A DNA stretch of 64,000 bases from an uncultured Lachnospiraceae bacterium. Its GTDB lineage: Bacteria > Bacillota > Clostridia > Lachnospirales > Lachnospiraceae. Position 1 is the first letter of the stretch. Each line of letters starts with the position of its first letter. Positions 8,580 through 16,895 of this stretch are shown here, in pieces. The stretch spans positions 1 through 64,000 of the forward strand of contig CANQAR010000001.1 in the NCBI GenBank assembly GCA_947588845.1, read 5' to 3'. The notes beneath the pieces were generated by a model that saw only the letters and a program-made list of their open reading frames with translations, searched no databases and was not told the DNA's origin. The translations under genes and the position numbers were made by a program.

Positions 8580-9818
8580 TCAGTCCATAAATGTAATCTG
8601 TCGGGATACGCTGAGCGCGAGCGCAATCTCGCTCATCAGAAACAGGATCGATGTACCTCCGTAGCTGATGAACGGCAGCGTAATTCCTGTCGTCGGAATC
8701 AGATTGATGACAACCGCGATATTTAACGTCACCTGCAGCGATATATGTATAAAGACTCCGGAAACGATCAGCGAACCGAGCAGATCCGGCGCGTTCTGGG
8801 CGATAAAAAACAGGCGGTACAGCAGAAACAGAAATAAAAATATCAGAAGAACCGCGCCGAAAATTCCAAGTTCTTCGCATATGATTGAAAAAATCATATC
8901 GTTCTGGGCTTCCGGCAGAGCCCCAAGCTTCTGCGTACTGTTTCCAAGCCCTTTGCCAAGCGCCCCTCCGGAACCGATCGCATAGAGCCCCTGCATAACC
9001 TGATATCCCCCGAGACTCGAATTTTCTTCCGGATTCAGCCACACCTGAATTCTTCGGATACGGAAGCTTTCGCTTCCTCCCGTAGAAATCACATAATATA
9101 ATATTGCAGCTACCACAATGGACAGAACCGCTCCTATGATAATAAACGGCAGAGTCTTTGGATGAACAATAAAAACCAGGATAACGGCAATCCCCGCGAT
9201 GATCAGCGCCGTGCTCAGATTTTCCGTAAAATAATACGTGCAGAATGCCGAAACCGCACCGTATAAAATGACGCGGAAAGGCCCCTTCACACCCCTTATC
9301 TCACGCCCCATATCCACAATCAGCGTAGGCAGAAATAAGATGACAGCCACCTTTGCAAGTTCCGCAGGCTGGAAGGAAATCGGACCGAGATAAATCCAGC
9401 GCCGCGCTCCGTTAATTGTTCTTCCAATGAATTTTGTGGCAACCAGCAGCGCTGTGGAACCGATATACAGAGGCCACGACAGCCTTGACAGAATGTGGTA
9501 ATCAACCTGGGAACCAATCAGGGCAAGAATCAGGGCGCCGCCGCTGATCACTGCCTGCTTGCCGAAATACATCATGTCGTCCCCGTTTTCCCCAAGGCTT
9601 GCCTCGTATGCGCTTGTGCTGTACAGCATGACCAGCCCGAAACAAGTCAGCAGAATGACGATCGCCAGCAGATTATAGTCAAAATAATCTCGTCTTGTGA
9701 CAAAAATAGAACTGAGGATACTTTTTTTCCTGGGAGATCTTTTTACAGAAGTTGCCTTTTTGTGTGCCTGTGTGCTTTTTGCGCGGACAGGACGCAGTTT
9801 ATCCGTACGTGCCGCCAT
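8580..9818 (-). CDS. ftsW: FtsW/RodA/SpoVE-family peptidoglycan glycosyltransferase
   Basis: A SEDS-family integral membrane protein of 412 residues that polymerises lipid II in the septum or spore cortex. A basic cytoplasmic N-terminus (about 45 residues, many Lys/Arg) precedes about ten membrane segments. Signature stretches are NGARRWI, FQPAELAK and the C-terminal LPFISYGGTS. ATG 9818 has GGAGGGG eight bases upstream, better placed than the ATGs at 9824 and 9833; the latter lies in a dispersed repeat. Whether it is FtsW (division) or SpoVE (sporulation) cannot be decided from sequence, and no division genes lie next to it. Confidence 0.9.
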   Translation of the reverse strand: MAARTDKLRPVRAKSTQAHKKATSVKRSPRKKSILSSIFVTRRDYFDYNLLAIVILLTCFGLVMLYSTSAYEASLGENGDDMMYFGKQAVISGGALILALIGSQVDYHILSRLSWPLYIGSTALLVATKFIGRTINGARRWIYLGPISFQPAELAKVAVILFLPTLIVDMGREIRGVKGPFRVILYGAVSAFCTYYFTENLSTALIIAGIAVILVFIVHPKTLPFIIIGAVLSIVVAAILYYVISTGGSESFRIRRIQVWLNPEENSSLGGYQVMQGLYAIGSGGALGKGLGNSTQKLGALPEAQNDMIFSIICEELGIFGAVLLIFLFLFLLYRLFFIAQNAPDLLGSLIVSGVFIHISLQVTLNIAVVINLIPTTGITLPFISYGGTSILFLMSEIALALSVSRQITFMD

Positions 9819-9832
9819 AATCATCCCCTCCA

Positions 9833-9893
9833 TTTATTCCCGCGGGCAATGAGCCGTCACATACCTGCATGTGTCTGGCAAATGCCGCGGGGA
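9833..9893 (+). repeat. Repeat family A, copy A1
   Basis: A 60-base element beginning TTTATTCCCGCGGGCAATGA, with an outer stem CGCGGGCA / TGCCGCG and inner CACAT / ATGTG pairing. Copies also lie at 25117-25180 (minus), 58707-58763 (plus) and, diverged, at 42437-42506 (minus). Here it separates ftsW from the divergent cotJ operon. Confidence 0.8.
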
Positions 9894-10021
9894 GCAAATA
9901 CCCCGGCAGAACACTTTTCCCTCTGCCGTTTTCTGCAGATCTGGTGAAACCTTCAGCGATTACTGACACATCATAACATAATTTCTTTTGTTTTTCCAGT
10001 ACAACCATCATTTTCTTTTTT

Positions 10022-10033
10022 CATACATATAAT
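10022..10033 (+). promoter_or_regulatory. Candidate sporulation promoter (-10) of cotJABC
   Basis: CATACATA followed by TATAAT lies 40 bases before cotJA. CATACA resembles the sigma-E -10 element, and cotJ is sigma-E controlled in Bacillus subtilis. No good sigma-A -35 lies at the right distance, which favours a sporulation sigma factor; the -35 for sigma-E is also not clear. Confidence 0.45.
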
Positions 10034-10072
10034 ATTCTGAAATCAATCATATTTATCAGGAGACTTCCATAT

Positions 10073-10297
10073 ATGCAGGACTCATATCGTTCAGACTGCG
10101 GCTGCCAGAACCAGGCAAACGGCCGCGTCAATGAAATATACGAGCATATGAACATGGCCGATGCTCCCTATGCTATGGCCTATGTCCCGTACCAGCAGTG
10201 GGATCAGATTTATGATCCCTGCAAAGCGCTCCGGGCAGGAACCATCTTCCCGTGCCTTGACAAACCATTCTGCGGAAAAGGAGGTGCCTGCCTGTGA
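10073..10297 (+). CDS. cotJA: Spore coat protein CotJA
   Basis: A 74-residue inner-coat protein. The core YVPYQQWDQIYDPCKAL followed by GTIFPCLDKPF is the CotJA signature. It is first in a cotJA-cotJB-cotJC operon, in which CotJA and CotJC are known to interact and are incorporated into the coat of the developing spore. The ATG follows CAGGAGACTT. Four Cys residues lie in the N- and C-terminal tails, which could allow disulphide cross-linking in the coat (inferred). Confidence 0.92.
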   Translation: MQDSYRSDCGCQNQANGRVNEIYEHMNMADAPYAMAYVPYQQWDQIYDPCKALRAGTIFPCLDKPFCGKGGACL

Positions 10298-10749
10298 ACC
10301 GGAACTGTATGAATCAGAATACGAATCAGAACTGCATGAACCAGAGCATCAGCCAGAATATGTCCAGGAACACAAATCAGGGCATGATGTATCAGCGCAG
10401 CAGTTCCGTCAGCCGTGCGCAAAACGGCTGCTGCGCACAGAATGACAGCTGGAGCATCCCTGCTGACGAAACCATGATTCCGAACAACTGCCGTGCTGAT
10501 CTGATGCGCTTTATCGATGAAGTCAGCTTCGCGGCATACGACATCATGCTCTATCTGGATACCCATCCGGACTGTCAAGAAGCGCTCCAGAGTTTCCGGA
10601 AATACAATGAGCTGCGAAATAAAGCGCTTAAGCTTCATGCAAAATCCTACGGTCCGCTCATGCTCTCATCCGTTGATGAAACAGACTGCTCCGCCTGGGA
10701 ATGGATGATGCAGCCGTGGCCATGGGAACTGGAAGGAGGTGCCTGCTGA
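10294..10749 (+). CDS. cotJB: Spore coat protein CotJB with Asn/Gln/Met-rich N-terminal extension
   Basis: A 151-residue product. The C-terminal 85 residues (RFIDEVSFAAYDIMLYLDTH to PWPWE) are the CotJB domain. The first 50 residues are low complexity, with recurring MNQN and TNQ units rich in Asn, Gln and Met; typical CotJB proteins of about 85-90 residues lack this. Translation probably starts at GTG 10294, which overlaps the cotJA stop and has AAGGAGG nine bases upstream. The extension is in frame and free of stops, and may be a self-assembling tail (inferred). Confidence 0.9.
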   Translation: MNRNCMNQNTNQNCMNQSISQNMSRNTNQGMMYQRSSSVSRAQNGCCAQNDSWSIPADETMIPNNCRADLMRFIDEVSFAAYDIMLYLDTHPDCQEALQSFRKYNELRNKALKLHAKSYGPLMLSSVDETDCSAWEWMMQPWPWELEGGAC

Positions 10750-11369
10750 TGTGGCATTATGAGAAAAGACTTGAATATCCGGTAAAAATCACCACCCCGA
10801 ATCCGCAGCTCGCGCAGTATATAATGAGTCAGTATGGCGGGCCCGACGGAGAGATGGGCGCGTCCATGCGCTATCTCTCACAGAGATACACCGCCCCAAA
10901 CCGCACGGCGGCAGCTGTGCTGACGGACATCGGTACAGAAGAACTCGCTCATCTGGAGATCGTGGCGACTATTGTCCACCAGCTCACAAGAAATCTGACA
11001 CCGGAGGAGATCCAGAAATCCGGTTTTGGCGCGTACTATACCGATCATACAGCCGGGATCTGGCCGCAGTCCGCGGGCGGGTATCCGTTCTCGGCGTCGG
11101 AATTTCAGTCGACAGGCGATCCGGTCACAGATCTGACGGAAAACCTCGCCGCTGAGATGAAGGCCCGCACAACGTACGACAATCTGCTCCGCCTGATCAG
11201 GGATCCGGAGGTGGCAGACCCGCTTCGCTTCCTGCGTGAGCGAGAGGTTGTGCATTTCCAGAGATTCGGAGAAGCGCTCCGGAGTGTGCAGGAAGATCTT
11301 GACGCAAAGAATTTCTTCGCGTTCAATCCGAGTTTTGACGCTCCTGTTTCCTGCAGTTCCTGTGATTAA
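10749..11369 (+). CDS. cotJC: Spore coat protein CotJC (manganese catalase family)
   Basis: A 206-residue ferritin-like four-helix protein of the Mn-catalase family. Metal ligands are visible in GTEELAHLE, in AEMKAR and in REREVVHFQRF. CotJC is a coat component related to non-haem catalases and may remove peroxide during spore formation. ATG 10749 overlaps the cotJB stop (TGATG) and follows GGAAGGAGG, so translation is coupled. The C-terminus ends in SCSSCD. Length and order match the conserved cotJ operon. Confidence 0.95.
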   Translation: MWHYEKRLEYPVKITTPNPQLAQYIMSQYGGPDGEMGASMRYLSQRYTAPNRTAAAVLTDIGTEELAHLEIVATIVHQLTRNLTPEEIQKSGFGAYYTDHTAGIWPQSAGGYPFSASEFQSTGDPVTDLTENLAAEMKARTTYDNLLRLIRDPEVADPLRFLREREVVHFQRFGEALRSVQEDLDAKNFFAFNPSFDAPVSCSSCD

Positions 11370-11388
11370 CACAGTACTAGATGCGCAT

Positions 11389-11417
11389 CGGCGCCGTCAT
11401 TTAATATGACGGCGCCG
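11389..11417. terminator. GC-rich hairpin between cotJC and the convergent GH20 gene
   Basis: A 12-bp perfect stem (CGGCGCCGTCAT and its complement) with a 5-base loop. It lies between two convergent genes, so it probably ends transcription from both sides, although no T-tract follows on either strand. Confidence 0.6.
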
Positions 11418-11459
11418 ACAGTATGTAAAAGGAAAAGAATTGATTCTTCTGTTGTTCTG

Positions 11460-13436
11460 TCAGATTCCAACTACATTTCCGCGTGTGATGATCTGCTCCC
11501 AGAAGTAAGAGCCCTGCTGATCTTCGGTATCCAGAATCTCCCTGGTTTTATACGGAAGGATCTCCTCCTCAAGTTCCAGCAGTCTCTCCTGTCTTCCCTG
11601 AATCAGCCCGTCGAGACGATGAATGGCGGACCTCGCCCGTCTGGCGACACCGACCAGCCGGATATCGACAACCTCATAGCCAAACGGCTTGTATTCATTC
11701 ATCCAGATGTGCTCCCGCTCCTCACCCAGCCTGTCGGCGAGCGCGGCCATCATTTCCAGATTATCCTCAATGCAGGAGAGTTCCTCCATATCCCGGACTG
11801 CGTACGCGCCTCGGATTCTTTCTCCGATCATGGCCTTGATGGACAAAATATCCGCAAGCAGTTCATAATAGGAAAGCAGCGTTCTGTCCTCCATATCGAG
11901 ATCTTCCTGCCAGAACAGTCGTTCATTCAGTTCTTCGGAGAGCTGAATATACTGTTCCTGAAGCTCCTGTTCATCAAACATCTTTTCATAAATCCCCATC
12001 ATACAGTCCTGATAGAGGATTGTCTTGGACGGATTCCCGCTGTGCATGTTATACTTTGCGGCATTGAGCGGATCTTCGACCTGATAATCCTGATAAAACT
12101 GGTTGTCAAACGCATCCAGAAGGAGGTAATTTCTGAATTTCTTTCCAAGGCAATGGCAAAAACGCTCCGAGAGCCAGTCAAAATCCGGACGGTCCCCAAA
12201 TCCATACTCCCCGTACAGAGCAAGAACAGGCAGGCAGGTCTGCAGAGGCGTCTCCGCCCCGTTATCCATCCATGCAGTAAAAAATACATCTTTTACATCG
12301 CTTTCGAGGCAGGCGTCAAGGGCATCGCAGCTTGTCTTTATCGCTTTGCTCACATTGGGTGCAACCCCGTTCCAGGTCCATGCCCCGCCCGCAAAGACAA
12401 GCGGATTCCCCATCTTTTGATGGAGCCTGATATTTTTCAGGTAAAGTTCCTTTCCTTCGCTGTAATAATCCCAGTAGCACAGCGCAACATCCTGCGAGAG
12501 ATTGCTTCTGTCCGCCGGCTGTGCGTCCTCTTCGATTCCGTAATAACTTTCGGAGTGGAAATTCAGCCTCATATACATGTCCGACCAGATCATCGGTTTC
12601 AGGCCGTATTTTTCACATTCGCCGACGAGCCAGCTCAGATGCTTTTTCATCAGTCCGGCGGGATCCTGCCAGCCATGCAGATTCATGTACCTGCCGCGCC
12701 CCAGGTGATCCGCCTCATCCATTCCAAGATGGACAATTCCTCCGGAAAAACATCCCGAAATCGCCTCCAGCAGACTGCTAAGGAGAGCTCTCGGCTTTTC
12801 GTCCTCCAGCAGAAGAATATCGTCGATATCCTTATATTCCCGGAATGCCGGAAGATTCAGTACGGTGCGCAGATGTGCAAGCGTCTGGATACAGGGAACC
12901 AGAGTTACCCCGAACAGAACGGCAAAACGGTCGCAGTCTCTGATCTCTTCTTTGCTGTACCGCCCTCTCAGATATCCCCAGTACGGGTAATCTTCGATCT
13001 CAAGCGTATCTTCCATGTACATATACAGGCGGTTCATTCCAAACTTTGCAAGACGGACGATATATTTTTTGATTGTATCCGTTGTGGGAACACAATTGCG
13101 TGAACAGTCCATCATCATTCCGTTGGATCTGAAATTTACTTTTTCCGTTATCACAAAATCACGTCTCTCTATGTTCTGCAAAAGCAGAGTGACTCCTCTG
13201 AAAAAATGCGCTTTCTGCTGATAGAAAATCTCGCACTGATCTCCTGATTTTGTGACTTTCAGTTCCGCAGCGTCCCACTGTCTCTCAGTCAAATGAAAGC
13301 AGCCGCTTTTTGAAGCGCCGGACGTGACACATTCAAAATTTCTCTTTTCATCCGCGTATCCATCAAGCAAAATCCTCAGCCCTTCAAACAGGCTGTTTCC
13401 ACTTTTTTCCTCAAAATATAAAGTCCGCTTATTCAT
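11460..13436 (-). CDS. Glycoside hydrolase family 20 beta-N-acetylhexosaminidase-like protein
   Basis: A 658-residue protein with a GH20b-like N-terminal domain (about 1-115), then a TIM barrel with the GH20 catalytic Asp-Glu pair in VHLGMDEADHLG (about residue 240), then a long helical C-terminal region (about 480-640). It should release terminal GlcNAc or GalNAc by substrate-assisted catalysis. There is no signal peptide, so it probably acts on imported saccharides. ATG 13436 is 11 bases after AAGGAG; ATG 13445 is too close. It is last in the unit of binding protein, kinase and regulator, which suggests that unit senses an amino-sugar glycan. Confidence 0.82.
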   Translation of the reverse strand: MNKRTLYFEEKSGNSLFEGLRILLDGYADEKRNFECVTSGASKSGCFHLTERQWDAAELKVTKSGDQCEIFYQQKAHFFRGVTLLLQNIERRDFVITEKVNFRSNGMMMDCSRNCVPTTDTIKKYIVRLAKFGMNRLYMYMEDTLEIEDYPYWGYLRGRYSKEEIRDCDRFAVLFGVTLVPCIQTLAHLRTVLNLPAFREYKDIDDILLLEDEKPRALLSSLLEAISGCFSGGIVHLGMDEADHLGRGRYMNLHGWQDPAGLMKKHLSWLVGECEKYGLKPMIWSDMYMRLNFHSESYYGIEEDAQPADRSNLSQDVALCYWDYYSEGKELYLKNIRLHQKMGNPLVFAGGAWTWNGVAPNVSKAIKTSCDALDACLESDVKDVFFTAWMDNGAETPLQTCLPVLALYGEYGFGDRPDFDWLSERFCHCLGKKFRNYLLLDAFDNQFYQDYQVEDPLNAAKYNMHSGNPSKTILYQDCMMGIYEKMFDEQELQEQYIQLSEELNERLFWQEDLDMEDRTLLSYYELLADILSIKAMIGERIRGAYAVRDMEELSCIEDNLEMMAALADRLGEEREHIWMNEYKPFGYEVVDIRLVGVARRARSAIHRLDGLIQGRQERLLELEEEILPYKTREILDTEDQQGSYFWEQIITRGNVVGI

Positions 13437-13531
13437 AATTCTCATTTCTCCTTTTTTATCCGATATCGCCTGTTTCTTCCAGTGATACAGAGCGCCGCAG
13501 CAATATTGTCCGCAAATGGCTGCCGCTCCTT

Positions 13532-15064
13532 TCACGGCTGCTCTCCTGTATGCGCTGCTCTGTATTCCGATGGGTACATGCCCGTGTATTTCTTCAGTAC
13601 CTTTGAAAAATAGCTGGGATCCGCGTAACCGGTCATCTGTGCAATATCCTTTGTCATAAGATCGGGACATTTGACCAGAAGCTCCTTTGCTTTTTCAAGG
13701 CGAATCTCCTGGATATAATGATTCGGTGTAATTCCTTTGTAATTTTGAAACAACTTGCTCAGGTAAGACGGAACCAGACCAAATCTGGCCGCGAGATGTT
13801 TGGTGTTGATCGAATCCTTATAATGTTCACGGATATAAGCGTCCAGCCGCTCCATCAATGCTCTTTTGTCCTGTCCCTGGTCCCCAAAGAGCTCCTCCCG
13901 GCACCAGAGGGCGAATTCTTCAAAAATCTCATCCAGACTGCCGGAACGCACGACAATGTCATTGATGCTGTAGCGGACATTCACCGTATCCATACTGTCG
14001 GATACGTTCTGATATGCATCCAGCAGCATCATAATCCGGTCAAGCGTTATCTCAATCTGGTACTGTGTAACTTCCCCCAAACGCAGCTGTCCTTTGATCT
14101 CCGCAAGCACATTGTCAAATTCCCGGAACTGCCTGCTTTTCGCCATATAAAGAACAGATTCTTCTATATGCTCCGGAAGATGAAACACCTGAGCCGTTTC
14201 CCTGAGCTGCCGGATCTCTCCGGTCCGTCCATAGATCCAGCTTTTGTAGACGTCCTTTCTCAATTTCCGTACCGTCTGCGCAAGCTGGTCAATCTCAGTC
14301 AGAGGTTCTCCTGCCACCGCTCCGACAGGATACCGGATATTTCCGTTTTTCATGACTCTCTGGATCAGCGCTTTTATATCCGGTCTTTCATTCTCAAAGA
14401 GAAATAAAATTTCATTTGGATTTCTTCCATAGAAGGAATAAATTTCTTCTGCTTCATTTTCCTCTGTTCTGGCGGCGTCTTCAAGACAGCAGTCTTTCCA
14501 GATTTCCGGATCTGCAGTCTCATCCCCAAACACATGAATACAAAATGCCTTCATAACCAGATAAACAGGATAAAGTTTTCCAATCACAAGCTTTTCGCCA
14601 GTCTGCATGCGGTCTTCCATCAGTTTTGCGATACCGGTCTCTCCATGCAGCGCACGCTCCATAAATACTTTTTTCTGTTTTTTTCTGCCCTGGTAACGGG
14701 AATCACGCAGCTGTTCAAGCAGCTTTTTCAATTCTGCCCGATCCACCGGCTTTACCAGATAATTCTGCACTCCGTACTGCATCGCTTTCTGCGCGTAGGA
14801 AAAATCCTGATATCCGCTGATCACAACACTGACTGTTTTTTTCATATTCGCATGTATATATTCCAGCACTTTCAGTCCGTCGATTACCGGCATATTAATG
14901 TCTGTAAAAACAACATCCACATAATTGTCTTTCAGATAGTCAAGCGCTTCCCGTCCGGTCTTTGCCATCTTTACGACTTCAAAATCCCCGCAGAGATTCA
15001 TGATCATTCTGCTGATTCCCCTCAGCAGAGGAAGTTCGTCTTCAGCCACCAGAACCCTGATCAT
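13532..15064 (-). CDS. YesN-like response regulator with AraC-type DNA-binding domain
   Basis: A 510-residue regulator. The receiver domain (1-120) has the acidic cluster AEDE, phospho-acceptor Asp in VVFTDINMPVIDG and the Lys in NYLVKPVD. A long middle region (about 130-400) has no motif I recognise. The C-terminal 100 residues are an AraC helix-turn-helix pair (LAARFGLVPSYLSKLFQNY and the ITPNHYIQ block). ATG 15064 follows GGAGG and overlaps the end of the kinase gene by 23 bases. It is the output of the YesM-like kinase and probably activates the neighbouring GH20 gene or its own operon (inferred). Confidence 0.92.
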   Translation of the reverse strand: MIRVLVAEDELPLLRGISRMIMNLCGDFEVVKMAKTGREALDYLKDNYVDVVFTDINMPVIDGLKVLEYIHANMKKTVSVVISGYQDFSYAQKAMQYGVQNYLVKPVDRAELKKLLEQLRDSRYQGRKKQKKVFMERALHGETGIAKLMEDRMQTGEKLVIGKLYPVYLVMKAFCIHVFGDETADPEIWKDCCLEDAARTEENEAEEIYSFYGRNPNEILFLFENERPDIKALIQRVMKNGNIRYPVGAVAGEPLTEIDQLAQTVRKLRKDVYKSWIYGRTGEIRQLRETAQVFHLPEHIEESVLYMAKSRQFREFDNVLAEIKGQLRLGEVTQYQIEITLDRIMMLLDAYQNVSDSMDTVNVRYSINDIVVRSGSLDEIFEEFALWCREELFGDQGQDKRALMERLDAYIREHYKDSINTKHLAARFGLVPSYLSKLFQNYKGITPNHYIQEIRLEKAKELLVKCPDLMTKDIAQMTGYADPSYFSKVLKKYTGMYPSEYRAAHTGEQP

Positions 15065-16874
15065 CCAGCATACCTCCAATCAAAACCACTGCACCCTCCG
15101 CATCATTGTACAGCCGGAAAATAAAGTTGTCTTCGTAACAGAACATCAGACGCATATAAATGTTTGGTATGCCAAGGCCGCCTATTTTGCTGTCCTCGAG
15201 CTTGTCCTTCACCTGACTGAAGGTCAGCCCCTTTTTCATCGTTTCAAATTTTTCCAGATATTCTTCCGAAAAACCAATGCCGTTATCATGGATCTCGACG
15301 ATCCAGTGATCCTCATCCCTCCTGATAATGACTCTGATTTCCCAGACAGGCTCCGAGTTTTTGAACGAATGTTTGAAACAGTTCTCGCAGACAGGCTGAA
15401 TTACATATTTGGGCATTCGGGTTTTCAGCAGATCGTCTTCACAGCTGACACAGTACTCAAACATTTCTTCGTACCGCACCTTCATCAGTTCCATGTAATC
15501 AATGACATAATCCAGTTCTTCCCTGACTGTGCTGTATCCGTTTCCGATTGAAGTGCTGTAGGCCATCATCCGGCGCAGCCTGGTACACATATCCGGAATT
15601 TTGTCATTGCCGTATTCCTGGGCCTCAATCGAGATGATCGCAAGAATGTTGAAAAGAAAATGGGGATTCATCTGTGACTGAAGCGCAAACATCTGTGCCT
15701 TGAGTTCATTTGCCTCAGAAGCATATTCCCGCTCCATTGACTGCTTCATCTGTGAAAGCATTGCGTTAAATACTTCTTTCAGCCGGATAATTTCATTTCC
15801 ATGTCCCGTCCCGTCCAGTTCAAACTGAGGATTTTCCATGGATACTCTGCCGGCCGACCGGACCAGATCCTCAAGAGGCTGCGACAGCCTCCTGATCAGG
15901 ACAATTTCTGTGGCCAGGGCGATTGCGAGTACAAAAAAAATCGCAGACAGCATCAGACGGTTGTAATAAGCAAAAATTGTGACGTCAGAGTCCTTTTCCC
16001 TGACAAAAACAAACTGCCACGGTGCATTCTCAATATTTTTTCTGTAAACGGAATATCCGGACATGTTCACAGGGATGTCCTGTTTTATTTCTTCCTGATA
16101 TTTTCCTGTCAGACCGATGATGTCCTCTTTTTTCTGATCTTCGGTCAGAAGAGGATCCATATAGATAATATCCCCTTCCTCATCGATCATGGTTACATAG
16201 ATATCTTCTCCGACTCCATCCACAATCCGGTCAATCCATCGTACAAACTCCTGTACCTCGACGTAGCCGCAGGCCTGGTCGTTTGTCGTATAATTTTTGA
16301 TCTGCCGGATGACGGAAAAATAAGGATTGTTCGTATGATCCGTATCATTCAGGATATCATCTGACGGATTGATATAATAAACAAAATTTTCATCATTTTC
16401 AAAGTACTGCTGTACCTCTGCAAAGCGCTCGCTGTCAAACCAGTTCCGAATGCCGGAAGACGTCGTAACCTCAGTCGCCGTATAGACAAAATCACGATAA
16501 TCGTTGTACAGGCAGATTCTTGCAAATCCGTCTTTTTTGAAATTATAGGAATTCAGCAGCCGCACCGCCTCGGAGTTTGTGACAGGCTCATTGATAAAAT
16601 AATTGTATTCGGAATCCGAACCGGAGTCGATAAACAGACGGATGATATCCGGATTTGCCGCAATCTGCAGGGCCGTTTTGTCCATCATATAAAAATGATT
16701 ATCAATCTGGCTTGCCACGCTGTCCGACAGGATCCGAAATTCCTCAAGGACATTCTTTTCAATATTGTTTCGGCTCCTCTGATAAAACATACTGCCGATT
16801 GTCAGTACGGCAAACAGAACCACAATATTCTGAGCCAGTATGATTTTTGTCTGGAAACGTAATTTACGGAACAT
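15042..16874 (-). CDS. YesM-like sensor histidine kinase
   Basis: A 610-residue kinase. A transmembrane helix (about 10-30), a large extracellular sensor (about 35-295), a second helix (about 300-325), a HAMP segment, then a His_kinase domain with the phospho-acceptor motif QSQMNPHFLFNIL and an HATPase with NCFKHSF, HDNGIGF and GGLGIPN. This LytS/YesM class commonly senses carbohydrates, often together with a solute-binding protein. It starts 21 bases after the binding-protein stop with GGAGGAAGGAGG, and overlaps the regulator gene, so the three genes are almost certainly cotranscribed. Confidence 0.93.
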   Translation of the reverse strand: MFRKLRFQTKIILAQNIVVLFAVLTIGSMFYQRSRNNIEKNVLEEFRILSDSVASQIDNHFYMMDKTALQIAANPDIIRLFIDSGSDSEYNYFINEPVTNSEAVRLLNSYNFKKDGFARICLYNDYRDFVYTATEVTTSSGIRNWFDSERFAEVQQYFENDENFVYYINPSDDILNDTDHTNNPYFSVIRQIKNYTTNDQACGYVEVQEFVRWIDRIVDGVGEDIYVTMIDEEGDIIYMDPLLTEDQKKEDIIGLTGKYQEEIKQDIPVNMSGYSVYRKNIENAPWQFVFVREKDSDVTIFAYYNRLMLSAIFFVLAIALATEIVLIRRLSQPLEDLVRSAGRVSMENPQFELDGTGHGNEIIRLKEVFNAMLSQMKQSMEREYASEANELKAQMFALQSQMNPHFLFNILAIISIEAQEYGNDKIPDMCTRLRRMMAYSTSIGNGYSTVREELDYVIDYMELMKVRYEEMFEYCVSCEDDLLKTRMPKYVIQPVCENCFKHSFKNSEPVWEIRVIIRRDEDHWIVEIHDNGIGFSEEYLEKFETMKKGLTFSQVKDKLEDSKIGGLGIPNIYMRLMFCYEDNFIFRLYNDAEGAVVLIGGMLDDQGSGG

Positions 16875-16895
16875 CGTCGGCCTCCTTCCTCCAGG

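Noticed and set aside
8407-9042. 211-codon minus-strand frame
   Set aside because: Out-of-frame shadow of the ftsW gene on the same strand, extended by chance past its stop.
11406-13103. 565-codon plus-strand frame
   Set aside because: It lies antisense to the GH20 gene, has no ribosome binding site, and its composition is that of a reversed high-GC-third-position gene.
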